This document shows positions 27,149-36,076 of a DNA stretch of 64,000 bases, piece after piece. The translations under genes and the position numbers were made by a program. Every line of letters starts with the position of its first letter. Position 1 is the first letter of the stretch. Under the pieces are notes generated by a model. It made no database searches. It was not told where the DNA came from and saw only the letters and a list, made by a program, of their open reading frames with translations. Origin of the DNA: Hyphomonas neptunium ATCC 15444 (GTDB lineage: Bacteria; Pseudomonadota; Alphaproteobacteria; Caulobacterales; Hyphomonadaceae); assembly GCF_000013025.1 (NCBI RefSeq), contig NC_008358.1:992001-1056000 (forward strand), given 5' to 3'.

Positions 27149-29233
27149 ATGTTGAACCGTTTTGGAGGCGCGTCGCTGGCGGCACTGTTGGTGCTGGGCG
27201 CGTGCGCGCATGAAGTGGAGGCGCCCGCACTGGAAGCCGCCGAAATGGCGCCCCCACCTGCGCCCGTGACCGAGACATGGTCCGTTCGGCTGTTCGATCA
27301 GACCCTCGGCCAGCTGGTTGCCACGACTGAGGGCAACACCGTCAAGGTGGATTACGAATACCGCAATAATGGGCGCGGGCCGACGCTGGCGGAGACGATC
27401 ACACTGGGCGATGACAGCTTGCCGACTGGCTGGACCATTGATGGCGCGACGACCTTCGGCAATGAAATCCACGAAACCTTTGCGCTGGCCGACGGCGTTG
27501 CCAGCTGGACCGACACGACCGGTTCGGCAACCGCCGAGCAGACAGAGCCTGCCATCTATATTCCGCAGAATGCCTCGCCTTATACCCTCGCCATTTATGC
27601 CAGGGCGCTGCTGGCCGATGATGACATGACGCTGCCGGCCTGGCCGGCGGGCAGCCTGACGATGAGTTCGCAGGACAAGTTGCGGATCGAAGGCGCGGGC
27701 GGCCCCGTGGCGACGACGGCCTATGCCCTTGTCGGCGATGATGTGGACCCGACTTATTTCCTCACGGATGAAGCGGGCGATCTGTTCGCGCTGATCTCGC
27801 CGCGCCTTGTCGTCGTGCGGGAGGGCTATGAAGAGGCCGATGATCAGCTCAAGGAGCTTGCCACGCGGCTATCGACTGAGCGGCTGGAGGCGATCCAGGC
27901 AGAAACCGCGCACAGGTTTGATGCGCCGCTGGCGATTACAAATGTCCGCGTCTTTGATCCCAAGGCGAAGGCGATGTCGGCGCTGTCTACCGTGATGGTT
28001 GAAGACGGTGTGATTACCGCGGTTACGGCGGGCGATGCGGACACCGCTGGCGCCTATGTGGTGGACGGGCAGGGCGGATCGCTCGTGCCGGGCCTCACGG
28101 AAATGCATGGCCATTTGGGGCAGGACGCGGCGCTGAAGAATATTGCGGCGGGCGTCACGCTGGTGCGCGATATGGGCAACGATAACGGTGTGTTCAGTGA
28201 GCTGATCGGCAAGATCGAAGCGGGCACGCTCGCCGGGCCACGTGTCGTCCGCTCCGGTTTCATTGAGGGCAAGAGCCCGTTCAGCTCGAACAACGGCATC
28301 CTTGTGAACAGTGAGGAAGAGGCCCTCGCCGCAGTTGATTGGTATGCGGACGAGGGCGATTTCTGGCAGATCAAGGTCTACAATTCGATGACGCCTGCCT
28401 GGGTGCCCGCTATTGTGGAGCGTGCCAAGGAACGCGGCCTGAAGGTCAGTGGCCATGTGCCCGCCTTCACCAATGCCGACGCCATGATCGAGGCGGGCTA
28501 TGACGAGATGACCCATATTAACCAGCTGATGCTGGGCTGGGTGCTGGCGCCGGAGGAAGACACAAGAACCCTGCTGCGCCTGACTGCGCTTCAGCGGCTC
28601 CCGAAGGTGGACCTTGATGGCGCAGCCGTGACCCGCACGCTGGACCTGATGGCTGAGAATGACGTCGCGATTGACCCCACTTACGCGATCCATGAGGCGC
28701 TGCTGCTGTCCCGCAATGGTGAGGTGCAGGCAGGCATGGCCGATTATGTCGACCACATGCCCATCGCCGTGCAGCGCGAGGCGCGGGCTGCCTGGTCGGC
28801 CATCGGCAGCCCGGAAGAAGACGCCGCCTATAGGGGCGCTTTCGACCAGATCACGGGCACGATCCAGCGGATGAAGGAGCGCGGCATCTTCATCGTCATG
28901 GGCACAGACCTTGGCGGCGCGCTGACGCTGCACCGGGAACTGGAGCTCTATCAGAATGTCGGCTTCACCCCGGCCGAAATCCTCGCCCGCGCCACGCTGG
29001 AAGCAGCCGAGTATATGGGGCTGGATGAAGAACTGGGCTCGATCGAGCCAGGCAAGAAGGCAGATTTCCTGCTCGTGCCCGGCAATCCTGTGGAAGACTT
29101 CAAGGCGATCAAGACCATCAGCCTCGTTTCAAAGGGTGACACGGTCTATTTCCCCAGCGAGATCTATCCCTATTTCGGCATCCGGCCTTTCACTGAAATT
29201 CCGGCCGTGACGCCGCCATCATCTGCCGATTAG
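27149..29233 (+). CDS. Amidohydrolase-family lipoprotein
   Basis: A 694-aa protein with lipobox VLGAC, so Cys19 is the likely lipid anchor and the enzyme faces the periplasm. The first 250 residues form a beta-rich domain of unknown role. The rest is an amidohydrolase barrel: LVPGLTEMHGHLG (metal-binding HxH), QIKVYNSM (possible carboxylated Lys), VSGHVPAF and TMTHINQ-like EMTHINQ (two His), MGTDLGG (metal Asp), and the closing GSIEPGKKADFLLVPG. Likely an imidazolonepropionase-like or dipeptidase-type hydrolase; the substrate is unknown. RBS GGGAGG. Confidence 0.87.
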   Translation: MLNRFGGASLAALLVLGACAHEVEAPALEAAEMAPPPAPVTETWSVRLFDQTLGQLVATTEGNTVKVDYEYRNNGRGPTLAETITLGDDSLPTGWTIDGATTFGNEIHETFALADGVASWTDTTGSATAEQTEPAIYIPQNASPYTLAIYARALLADDDMTLPAWPAGSLTMSSQDKLRIEGAGGPVATTAYALVGDDVDPTYFLTDEAGDLFALISPRLVVVREGYEEADDQLKELATRLSTERLEAIQAETAHRFDAPLAITNVRVFDPKAKAMSALSTVMVEDGVITAVTAGDADTAGAYVVDGQGGSLVPGLTEMHGHLGQDAALKNIAAGVTLVRDMGNDNGVFSELIGKIEAGTLAGPRVVRSGFIEGKSPFSSNNGILVNSEEEALAAVDWYADEGDFWQIKVYNSMTPAWVPAIVERAKERGLKVSGHVPAFTNADAMIEAGYDEMTHINQLMLGWVLAPEEDTRTLLRLTALQRLPKVDLDGAAVTRTLDLMAENDVAIDPTYAIHEALLLSRNGEVQAGMADYVDHMPIAVQREARAAWSAIGSPEEDAAYRGAFDQITGTIQRMKERGIFIVMGTDLGGALTLHRELELYQNVGFTPAEILARATLEAAEYMGLDEELGSIEPGKKADFLLVPGNPVEDFKAIKTISLVSKGDTVYFPSEIYPYFGIRPFTEIPAVTPPSSAD

Positions 29234-29264
29234 TCTAGGCTGCATCACGGAGGAGACGGGGACC

Positions 29265-30014
29265 ATGTCTGAAGACGTCTGGAGAGCCTATTTCGCAGAT
29301 ATGGGCGGACAGCCTGCGGCGATCGTATTCAACGACGGCATTGCCGGGCGCGTGAACGATCTGGCGTTGGTCCATGCGATGAAGATCCGCGTGCCGCTGA
29401 AGGCGCCGCGCGCCGATGGCCTGAACACGAAAGAGGAGGCCGGATTGCTCGGAAGGCTGGACGAGCAGCTTGCCGGCATCATCACCGGGTGTGGCGGAGA
29501 ATATCTTGGACGCGTGACAAATAATGGCGCGCGCTGGCTGCTGGCCCTGATCCCGCCCTATCCGCAGGAATTGGAAGCGGCCCTGCACGCGGCCGCCGCC
29601 GCGGAAGGTTATGCACCGGAAATCCATGTCGAGCAGGACCCGGCGAAGGCTATCTATTGGCAGGATCTTTATCCTTCCGAGGATGACCGGCAGGTGATGG
29701 TAGATATGGAAGTGCAGGCCGTGCTGCGCGAGCGAGGCGATCTGCCGGAGAAATCTCGCCAGATCGGGCACTGGATATATTTCCGCGACGAGGCGCCGGC
29801 GCAGCGATTCGCCGGCTGGGCGGAGGAAAATAAGTATCAGAATATAGCGGTCACACCGCCTGCGGAGGATGGCCCACCCCTATGGCGGGTGCGGATGTCC
29901 CATCAAGGCACACTGAGGTTGGAGGACATCTCTGGCCATTCTCTCGCTATCGGGCGCCAGGCGCGCGAGGCCGGCGGGCAGTATGATGGCTGGGAGTCTC
30001 CCGTGACTCTGTAG
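29265..30014 (+). CDS. DUF695-like N-terminal domain fused to RraB-like C-terminal domain
   Basis: A 249-aa cytoplasmic protein. Residues 1-120 (WRAYFADMGGQPAAIVFN, GEYLGRVTNNGARWLLAL) resemble DUF695. Residues about 130-245 resemble RraB, the protein inhibitor of RNase E, ending in the diagnostic GGQYDGWESPV. In between, YPSEDDRQVMVDMEVQAVL starts the RraB-like half. Whether it affects RNase E here is inference. It lies 31 bases after the amidohydrolase gene and is possibly co-transcribed. Confidence 0.72.
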   Translation: MSEDVWRAYFADMGGQPAAIVFNDGIAGRVNDLALVHAMKIRVPLKAPRADGLNTKEEAGLLGRLDEQLAGIITGCGGEYLGRVTNNGARWLLALIPPYPQELEAALHAAAAAEGYAPEIHVEQDPAKAIYWQDLYPSEDDRQVMVDMEVQAVLRERGDLPEKSRQIGHWIYFRDEAPAQRFAGWAEENKYQNIAVTPPAEDGPPLWRVRMSHQGTLRLEDISGHSLAIGRQAREAGGQYDGWESPVTL

Positions 30015-30190
30015 CAACTGCTGCAGTTCTCGAGGAGCGGCCGCCGCGAGTATTGGTGAACGATTGTACCCGGAATAGTAGAGGGATGCGTCATTCAGTG
30101 CCGGGACAAATAGTTTCGTGAGAAATTATTGCGTTTCGGGGGGGACTCAAGCATTCCACTCCAAACGTGCTTCCGGTATGTAAAACGCCA

Positions 30191-31126
30191 ATGGGTTTGC
30201 CTGGTAACCAATCTCGGCCTGCGCGGGCAAATCACCTCGACCAGGTCGGGGACAAGAAACGCGTGCTGCGTTTCTGGCAGACGGCGAAGATTGGCGAGAA
30301 TGGCCACGCGCTGGAATACATGCAGTTTGGCGGCGACCATCTCCGCCCGCTCGTTTTTCTGACCTCCATCGAATACCCGGTCGCGCCGCCCTGGGGCTTC
30401 TGCATTGATGCGGCGAATGCGGGATTTGGCGTGTTCAGCATTCGCAGGCCGGGCTTTGGCGCGTCGGACACCGTGACCAGCGTAGACCAGCAGGCCGCCG
30501 TGATCGAAGCCTTCTTTGATGAAGGCGGCCTCGAGAATATCACGCTCGTGGCGGTCGGATCGGCCAACCCGGTCGGTGCGCGGCTCGCCCTGAAGTCCCG
30601 GCGGGTGACGTTCAGCGTGTTTGCCAACTGCGTGTTCAACCGCGATGTGATGGGCGAGTTCCGCCCCGCCTGGTTTGGGCGGCTCCTGTCGCAGACGACG
30701 GAGAGCCGGGCGGGCGCGCGTATTTCTCTGGGCGCCATCCGGCAGGCCGGGCGTCAGTTCGGCAGCCAATGGTTTTACCAGACCTGTTTCCAGAAAAGCC
30801 CCGGCGATGTGTCTTACGTGAAGACCTTCCCGCGCGAGATGGCCGAAGCCTGGGAAGTGGCGAGTGCCATCAGCACCGAAACCTATCAGCAGGAACTTTA
30901 CCCCTCGCTGAAGGGAGATCCCTTCCTGAGAGACGGGCTGTTTTCCTCTGTGCCCTGCCTGGCGATTTCCGGCCTGGAGACGACGGAGACCTGGAAAACC
31001 GGCTTTGAGGCGGAGGCCAACCGTCTGGGCATTCCGGTCTCGTATCTTTCCAGCGGTGACATCCTTGTTCCCTATCAATCGGGGACGGAGCTTCTCACAC
31101 TGCTGAAGACGAAGGTTGCCGCCTGA
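30191..31126 (+). CDS. Alpha/beta-hydrolase-like protein without an obvious nucleophile
   Basis: About 311 aa. LRPLVFLTSIEYP, FGVFSIRRPGFGASD and ENITLVAVGSANPVGARLAL mimic the strand order of an alpha/beta hydrolase, and RPGFGASD resembles the usual post-strand-4 segment. The nucleophile elbow GxSxG is degenerate: GSAN replaces the usual GHSxGG, so catalysis is doubtful. The exact start is uncertain; the ATG at 30191 is used and the first 25 residues look unstructured. No clear partner. Confidence 0.55.
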   Translation: MGLPGNQSRPARANHLDQVGDKKRVLRFWQTAKIGENGHALEYMQFGGDHLRPLVFLTSIEYPVAPPWGFCIDAANAGFGVFSIRRPGFGASDTVTSVDQQAAVIEAFFDEGGLENITLVAVGSANPVGARLALKSRRVTFSVFANCVFNRDVMGEFRPAWFGRLLSQTTESRAGARISLGAIRQAGRQFGSQWFYQTCFQKSPGDVSYVKTFPREMAEAWEVASAISTETYQQELYPSLKGDPFLRDGLFSSVPCLAISGLETTETWKTGFEAEANRLGIPVSYLSSGDILVPYQSGTELLTLLKTKVAA

Positions 31127-31369
31127 CAGCCGGGTTGGCGAAAGTGTTAGCGGGGTGTTAGCGCGCCTCTGTTGCGCCACTGCCACACTTAACATCACCT
31201 CACCGTTCTAATGCCTTGAGAATGCAAGAGGTTGGTGCATCCGGAATTTGTCCGTTAACAAACATTACGAATTGGCGAGGCGGCGTTAAGCTTAGAACCT
31301 TGTTAAGCCTCCCCGCACACCATCGGTGTGGGCTGAACAATTGAAACTTTCGCAGGCGAGAGGTTCGCG

Positions 31370-32941
31370 ATGAACAAGAAAACTGTGCGCTGGGGCACGG
31401 ACACCGGCTTCGAGAAGAAGGTGAAATCCTTTGACGACCGCAACGAACTTTCCGCTCACGGACTGAGAGGAAAGCGCGCCAAGGGCGATCTGGGGCTGAG
31501 CCGTGGCATGACCCGCAAGGAGGCGCGCCGCGACGCGGCCGACGCAATCCCGGTCTCCGAAGCAATGACGCAGGACCAGTGGAGCGAGCGCGAACAGCTG
31601 ATTGCCGAGCGCGCCGAAGAGGTACGCCGGGGCCTGAGCACGTGGATGTCGTCCACGGCGGCAGGTGTGCGCAACTATATTCAGGATCAGACGCCCTCGG
31701 ACATTCACCCGGACCAGCTGCGCGAAGCGATCAAGGCGGAGGAGCATGAGTTCCGCCATTATGAGGTGGATGACACCGAGGATGCGCGCACAAGCCATTC
31801 GGCCGCGATTATCGAGTTGCAGAGTTTCCGCCAGACGCATGGCGCGCAGATTGGTGAGCGCACGCCTGACATCAAGAAGAATGTCGAACAGGCCGTGGCC
31901 ATCCTGATGTTCGTGATGCTGGTGGAGGGCGCGTTCAACGCGTTGCTGTTCAAGGACGCGCAGGCGTCTGGCCTTCTGGGCGGGCTGATGATCGCGTTCG
32001 GCGTGTCGGCGGTGAATGTGCTGTTTGGTGTTATCGCGGGCTTCTTTGGTCTGCGATACCTCAACCATCCGGCGCTGGCGGCGAAGATCATGGGCGGCGT
32101 GGTCGCCGGGATCTCGATCCTTTGCGGCATCTTCCTCAACTTCTTCGTCGCCCACTACCGCGACGCGGTGGAGCATGGGCTGGTGCAGGCCGAAGCGGCC
32201 GGGCGGATGGCGGAATTCTCGATGTTCGAAATCCCGCCGGGCAGTGTCATCGGGGGCATGTTTCCCAATATTTTCGGGCTCGACAGTTTCGTGGCGTTGG
32301 CATTGCTTATCCTTGGGCTGACGGTTTTTGCCGTCGCCGTTTATGAGGGCTATGACCGTATATCCGACAAATATCCGGGCTATGGCCGCGTGTGGCGCAA
32401 GGAACGCAAAGCGTATGAGCGCCGCCAGCAGCTGCGCGAGGATCTGCGCAGTGACCTTTCGGATTATTTCTCCGCCAGCCGGTTGTGGTTCGAGACGCAG
32501 CTTTCGCGCCATGGCCAGGCCAAGCGCGAGATCGAGAAGGCAATGAATGTGATCGAGGCGCGGCGGGACATTGCTGTGGCGGTTGCCGCCAAGGCGGCCG
32601 ATCAGGAGCGCGGGCTGAAAGTGGCCTATCGCCAGGCCCACCGACGTCAGCGCAATCAGCTGCGCGACAAGCTGGGCGAGCAGGCCGCGTGCCCGGTCTA
32701 CTTCGACGAGATCCTGACACCGCAATTGCCCCCGTTCGATCTGGCCAAGGAGCGCACGCAGGCGAACGCTGCGATCAAGACCATCGAGCAGAATATCACG
32801 GCCTTGAACCTGACGCGTGAATGGCTGGAGACGCATATCCAGCATGTGCAGCAGGGGCTTTCTTCGGTCGAGAAGAAGGTGGTTGAGGAGATTGCCAAGG
32901 TGCGTGACGCCAAGACCGGCGACGCCAAGAAGGCTGGCTGA
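31370..32941 (+). CDS. Unrecognised membrane protein: four helices flanked by coiled coils
   Basis: A 523-aa protein of no family I recognise. A highly charged cytoplasmic-looking N-terminal 170 residues is followed by helices at about 173-193, 201-228, 238-262 and 305-325. A long charged alpha-helical region of probable coiled coil follows (about 345-510, rich in Arg/Glu/Gln). A short loop with a single Cys (EQAACPVYFDE) interrupts it. The next gene starts 12 bases later, so the two form an operon. The architecture suggests a scaffold or sensor that signals across the membrane, but this is inference. Confidence 0.8.
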   Translation: MNKKTVRWGTDTGFEKKVKSFDDRNELSAHGLRGKRAKGDLGLSRGMTRKEARRDAADAIPVSEAMTQDQWSEREQLIAERAEEVRRGLSTWMSSTAAGVRNYIQDQTPSDIHPDQLREAIKAEEHEFRHYEVDDTEDARTSHSAAIIELQSFRQTHGAQIGERTPDIKKNVEQAVAILMFVMLVEGAFNALLFKDAQASGLLGGLMIAFGVSAVNVLFGVIAGFFGLRYLNHPALAAKIMGGVVAGISILCGIFLNFFVAHYRDAVEHGLVQAEAAGRMAEFSMFEIPPGSVIGGMFPNIFGLDSFVALALLILGLTVFAVAVYEGYDRISDKYPGYGRVWRKERKAYERRQQLREDLRSDLSDYFSASRLWFETQLSRHGQAKREIEKAMNVIEARRDIAVAVAAKAADQERGLKVAYRQAHRRQRNQLRDKLGEQAACPVYFDEILTPQLPPFDLAKERTQANAAIKTIEQNITALNLTREWLETHIQHVQQGLSSVEKKVVEEIAKVRDAKTGDAKKAG

Positions 32942-32953
32942 GGAGGCTGACCG

Positions 32954-33727
32954 ATGCCACGACGCAAGGAAAGAGGCCCCTGGTTCTGGCGCGGCGCGAT
33001 TGCGCTGATGCTGACATCCGTATTCGGATTGTTCGCGGCTGCCGCCATGAACCAACCCCCGGCAACGGATGAGGAGACCGGCTGCCGTCTGGACCGGCAG
33101 GACCCGTCGCATACGATCGTGCTGGTCGACCAGTCCGACCCGTTCAATGCCACGGATGTGGCGTGGGTGCGGGCGCTGCTGGAAGATGAGGCGCGGGCGT
33201 TGCCCAAGTTCGGGCGGCTGACGCTGAGCGTGCCGAATGCCGCTTCCTCCTACGACCCGGTGACGGTGTGGACCGGCTGTTCTCCGGGCAGCGCAGCGGC
33301 GGCCAATCCCATATTCCAGAACCCTAAGATGATCGAGCAGGCCTGGCAGGCGAAGTTTCACAAGCCGCTTATGGCCGGCGCCGAGACGGTGCTCATTGAC
33401 AATGTAGCGCCCAACTCGCCGTTGATGGAGGCAATGTTCACGCTGGGTGACCGGCCTGATTTTCAAGGCAATGTGCCCGCGCGCCGGCTTATTCTGGTGT
33501 CTGACCTGATGCAGCATTCGAAAGAATTTTCGATGTACAAGACCGGCACGGCCTGGGAGGCGTTCGAAGGATCGCCGTTGATGGATATGCGGCCCGGCCT
33601 GGAGGGCGTTGAAGTCGTCGCGCGCGTTGTTCCGCGTCAGGAGTATGCGTTGCCGCTGGGCGAGGTGAAGGCGTTCTGGCAGCGCTGGTTCAAGGGAACG
33701 GGCGCGGTATACGGATCGGTGACTTGA
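32954..33727 (+). CDS. Membrane-anchored vWA-like domain protein
   Basis: A 257-aa protein with a positive N terminus (MPRRKERGPWFWR) and one hydrophobic segment at about 14-32, so the rest should be periplasmic. The strand TIVLVDQSDPFN (residues 54-65) resembles a vWA MIDAS start with Asp59 and Ser61, and RRLILVSDLMQHS (178-189) matches the later vWA strand carrying an Asp. It contains two cysteines (ETGCRLD, WTGCSPG). RBS GAGGAGG upstream. It is coupled to the four-helix protein and probably its extracytoplasmic partner. The vWA call is by pattern only. Confidence 0.72.
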   Translation: MPRRKERGPWFWRGAIALMLTSVFGLFAAAAMNQPPATDEETGCRLDRQDPSHTIVLVDQSDPFNATDVAWVRALLEDEARALPKFGRLTLSVPNAASSYDPVTVWTGCSPGSAAAANPIFQNPKMIEQAWQAKFHKPLMAGAETVLIDNVAPNSPLMEAMFTLGDRPDFQGNVPARRLILVSDLMQHSKEFSMYKTGTAWEAFEGSPLMDMRPGLEGVEVVARVVPRQEYALPLGEVKAFWQRWFKGTGAVYGSVT

Positions 33728-33763
33728 TGTGATCGTTCGGCGGTGTTGCTGGGCCCTTTAGGC

Positions 33764-34210
33764 TCAGTATGCCGTTGCGACCTCCATCAGCTGGTCGCGC
33801 AAGGCGCCGGGATTGCCGGAGATGTGGGTGTCCACTTCGCTGTGCGTGGCGCGCCAGATGGGCACGGCGGCGGCGAGGACCTTGCGGCCGGCGGCTGTCA
33901 GGATCAGGCGGCGGGAGCGTTTGTCGTCCTTATCCGGAACAATTTCGACATAGCCCAGCCGCTCCAGCGGCTTGAGGTTGGCTGTCAGTGTCGTCCGGTC
34001 CATCGCCAGGAAAGTGGCAGCTTCGCCCAGGCGTGGTGGGTCTGGCCGGTTGAGCGACATCATCAGCGAATACTGCCCGTGACTGATGCCGAGCGGGGCG
34101 AAGGCGGCATCGAACCGGCGCGCCAGCGTGCGGGCTGCGCGGTGCATGCCAAAACACAGGCACCGCCCGTAAACTTCCAGAGTCGTCTCGAAAGGCAGAT
34201 CTGTTTTCAT
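33764..34210 (-). CDS. MarR-family transcriptional regulator
   Basis: A 148-aa winged-helix protein. APLGISHGQYSLMMSL precedes the helix-turn-helix (LGEAATFLAMDRTTLTANLKPLERLGYVE), and the wing DKRSRRLILT is conserved. MarR proteins repress detoxification genes and are released by small phenolic or electrophilic ligands. It diverges from the GST gene, and a perfect palindrome lies 15 bases upstream of its start, so it probably controls both itself and the GST-YCII-VOC cluster. Confidence 0.9.
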   Translation of the reverse strand: MKTDLPFETTLEVYGRCLCFGMHRAARTLARRFDAAFAPLGISHGQYSLMMSLNRPDPPRLGEAATFLAMDRTTLTANLKPLERLGYVEIVPDKDDKRSRRLILTAAGRKVLAAAVPIWRATHSEVDTHISGNPGALRDQLMEVATAY

Positions 34211-34224
34211 GACAAATATAATAT

Positions 34225-34236
34225 GTTGACATCAAC
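34225..34236. promoter_or_regulatory. Palindrome, probable MarR operator
   Basis: GTTGACATCAAC with five-base arms, in an AT-rich stretch just upstream of the MarR gene and about 100 bases upstream of the GST gene. TTGACA could also serve as a -35 box for the rightward transcript, which would make repression by occlusion simple. Inferred. Confidence 0.5.
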
Positions 34237-34337
34237 GTTTTGGTCAAGGAAAAACATGCACAGCCCGCCGGAGAGGCGGGGTTGAGCCATGGATAAGGCA
34301 GGCGCGCAGCGCCGCTGATGAGTGATGGAGGACCGCG

Positions 34338-34997
34338 ATGCGGGAAGTGACGGCGTATAACTGGGTGCCGGATTTTGCGCAGGGGTTTGTAAAGGATCTG
34401 CGCGTGCGCTGGGCTCTGGAAGAGGCGGGCCTCACCTATACGGAGCGCCTGATCGACCATGAGCAGAAGCTGCAGCCCGAACACATGGCGCGCCAGCCTT
34501 TTGCGCAGGTGCCGGTTTACAAGGATGACGGGGTGGAGATGTTCGAATCCGCCGCCATCGTGCTGCATATCGCGCAGGGGTCCGACGCGCTCATGCCGAA
34601 AGACGCTGCGGCGCGGGCGCGGGTGACGAGCTGGTGCTTTGCGGCGCTCAACTCCATTGAGCCTTACGTGATGAATGTAACGGGCACGCAGCTTTTCCAT
34701 GCAGATGCGCCGTGGGCGGAGGGGTATCTGGCAAGCGCGCGCGGCATGCTCGACATGCGCCTGAACCAGCTTTCAGGCTGGCTGAAAGGGCAGGACTATC
34801 TGGAAGCCGGGCGGTTTACAGCCGCGGATCTCCTGATGGCCAGTGTTCTGCGGGAACTGGAACGGGATGGAACGCTCGGGCATTTTCCGGAGCTGGAGGC
34901 GTATTGTCAGCAGTGTCTTTCCCGTCCCGCATTCAGGCGGGCGCTGGAGGCGCAGCTCGCCGTTTTCGCCAAAGCCGAAGTGCCGGCTGGCGTCTGA
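34338..34997 (+). CDS. Glutathione S-transferase family protein
   Basis: A 219-aa cytosolic GST. The N-terminal thioredoxin-like domain spans about residues 1-80, including the cis-proline FAQVPVYKDDGVEMFESAAI (the ESA motif binds the glutathione gamma-glutamyl group). The C-terminal all-helical domain has GRFTAADLLMASVL, carrying the conserved N-capping motif. It conjugates glutathione to electrophiles; the substrate is unknown. First gene of the cluster divergent from the MarR regulator. RBS GGAGG. Confidence 0.9.
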   Translation: MREVTAYNWVPDFAQGFVKDLRVRWALEEAGLTYTERLIDHEQKLQPEHMARQPFAQVPVYKDDGVEMFESAAIVLHIAQGSDALMPKDAAARARVTSWCFAALNSIEPYVMNVTGTQLFHADAPWAEGYLASARGMLDMRLNQLSGWLKGQDYLEAGRFTAADLLMASVLRELERDGTLGHFPELEAYCQQCLSRPAFRRALEAQLAVFAKAEVPAGV

Positions 34998-35008
34998 GGA
35001 GGCAGCAT

Positions 35009-35347
35009 ATGACGAAGTATCTGATTTCATTTCCGAGTGAAGCCATGGTGGTCGCCGAAGACGACTTTCCAGCGGTCGTTGCTGACTCCCATGCGGTGAT
35101 CGAGGAAGCCAAGGCGGCCGGGGTCTATGTGTTCGGCGGCGGGATAAACGAGCAGGTCGAGCCCGTGCAGGTCTCCTCCGATGGCGCGGTGTCGCCCGAG
35201 CTTTATCCCGGCAGCCAGCTCAAGGGCGGCTTTACGGTACTGGAAGTGCCCACGCGCGAGCAGGCTGTGGAATGGGCAAGGAAGATCGCGGTTGCCTGCC
35301 GGTGTGCGCAGGAATTGCGCGAGTTCCAGTATGATCCGGCAAGCTAG
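35009..35347 (+). CDS. YCII/DGPF-domain protein
   Basis: A 112-aa small ferredoxin-like protein: TKYLISFPSEAMVV strand, HAVIEEAKAAGVYVFGGGI, and GGFTVLEVPTREQAVEWARKIAVAC, the usual YCII close. YCII proteins are relatives of a dehydrochlorinase-type fold and often neighbour ECF sigma factors, though none is seen here. GAGGAGG precedes the ATG. It follows the GST gene by 11 bases. Confidence 0.85.
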   Translation: MTKYLISFPSEAMVVAEDDFPAVVADSHAVIEEAKAAGVYVFGGGINEQVEPVQVSSDGAVSPELYPGSQLKGGFTVLEVPTREQAVEWARKIAVACRCAQELREFQYDPAS

Positions 35348-35359
35348 AGAGGGAAGAAA

Positions 35360-35842
35360 ATGAGCGGGTTAGAGAAGAAAGTGCGCACCTGTCTGTGGTT
35401 TCAGAAAGGGGGCGTGAAGGCGGCGGAGTTCTACGTGACACTGCTGCCCGACAGCCGGATCGACGCGGTGTTTGAGCATGGCAATGCGGATGACCCGATG
35501 GTGGTGGAGTTCACCCTTGGCGGCGCGCCGATGATGATCCTGACGGGCGGGGACATGTACAAGCTGACCCCTGCGGCTTCCATCTCTGTGCTGACGAAAG
35601 ACCAGGCGGAGACCGATAAGCTCTGGGCCGCGCTGCTGGAAGGCGGTGGGCAGGAGAGCATGTGTGGCTGGCTGGAAGACCGGTACGGCGTGGCCTGGCA
35701 GATCGTGCCGGAAATCCTTCCCCGGCTGATCTGTGATGAAGACCAGGCGGCAGGGCGCCGGGCGCAGCAGGCGATGATGCAGATGCGCAAGATCGATATT
35801 GCCGCGATCAAGGCGGCCTTTGCCGGGGAGGCTGTGCAATGA
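35360..35842 (+). CDS. VOC-superfamily PhnB-like protein
   Basis: A 160-aa protein of the glyoxalase/vicinal-oxygen-chelate fold, PhnB-like branch: VRTCLWFQKGGVKAAEFYVTLLPDS at the N terminus, TLGGAPMMILTGGD, and WLEDRYGVAWQIVPEIL at the C terminus. This branch is often labelled 3-demethylubiquinone methyltransferase-like, which is probably misleading. Twelve bases after the YCII gene; its stop overlaps the next start (ATGA). Confidence 0.87.
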   Translation: MSGLEKKVRTCLWFQKGGVKAAEFYVTLLPDSRIDAVFEHGNADDPMVVEFTLGGAPMMILTGGDMYKLTPAASISVLTKDQAETDKLWAALLEGGGQESMCGWLEDRYGVAWQIVPEILPRLICDEDQAAGRRAQQAMMQMRKIDIAAIKAAFAGEAVQ

Positions 35843-36048
35843 GCGAGAACAAGGTGAAGGGGCCGGCCTCCTATTTTCCCTCGATCGAGAAGACCTATGG
35901 CAAGCCGATCAGCCACTGGATGGAAGTGATCGACGGCATGGCGGGCCAGAAGCATATGGACATCGTCGCCGCGCTGAAGGGCGCGCACGGGCTGGGCCAT
36001 GGTCACGCCAACGCGCTGGTGGCCGCGCACAAGGCCGCAGCAAGATAA
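35839..36048 (+). CDS. DUF4287 small protein
   Basis: A 69-aa protein of the DUF4287 family: KGPASYFPSIEKTYGKPISHW, then a helical C-terminal half with GHGHANALVAAHK. Function unknown. Translationally coupled to the VOC protein by a four-base overlap. Confidence 0.88.
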   Translation: MSENKVKGPASYFPSIEKTYGKPISHWMEVIDGMAGQKHMDIVAALKGAHGLGHGHANALVAAHKAAAR

Positions 36049-36076
36049 CTCTGTACGGAAGAAGGACTATTCGCAC

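Noticed and set aside
31127..33727. Known anti-phage defence system such as Zorya for the membrane pair
   Set aside because: No MotA/B-like helices, helicase or nuclease is present nearby, and the four-helix layout with a vWA partner does not match ZorA/ZorB.
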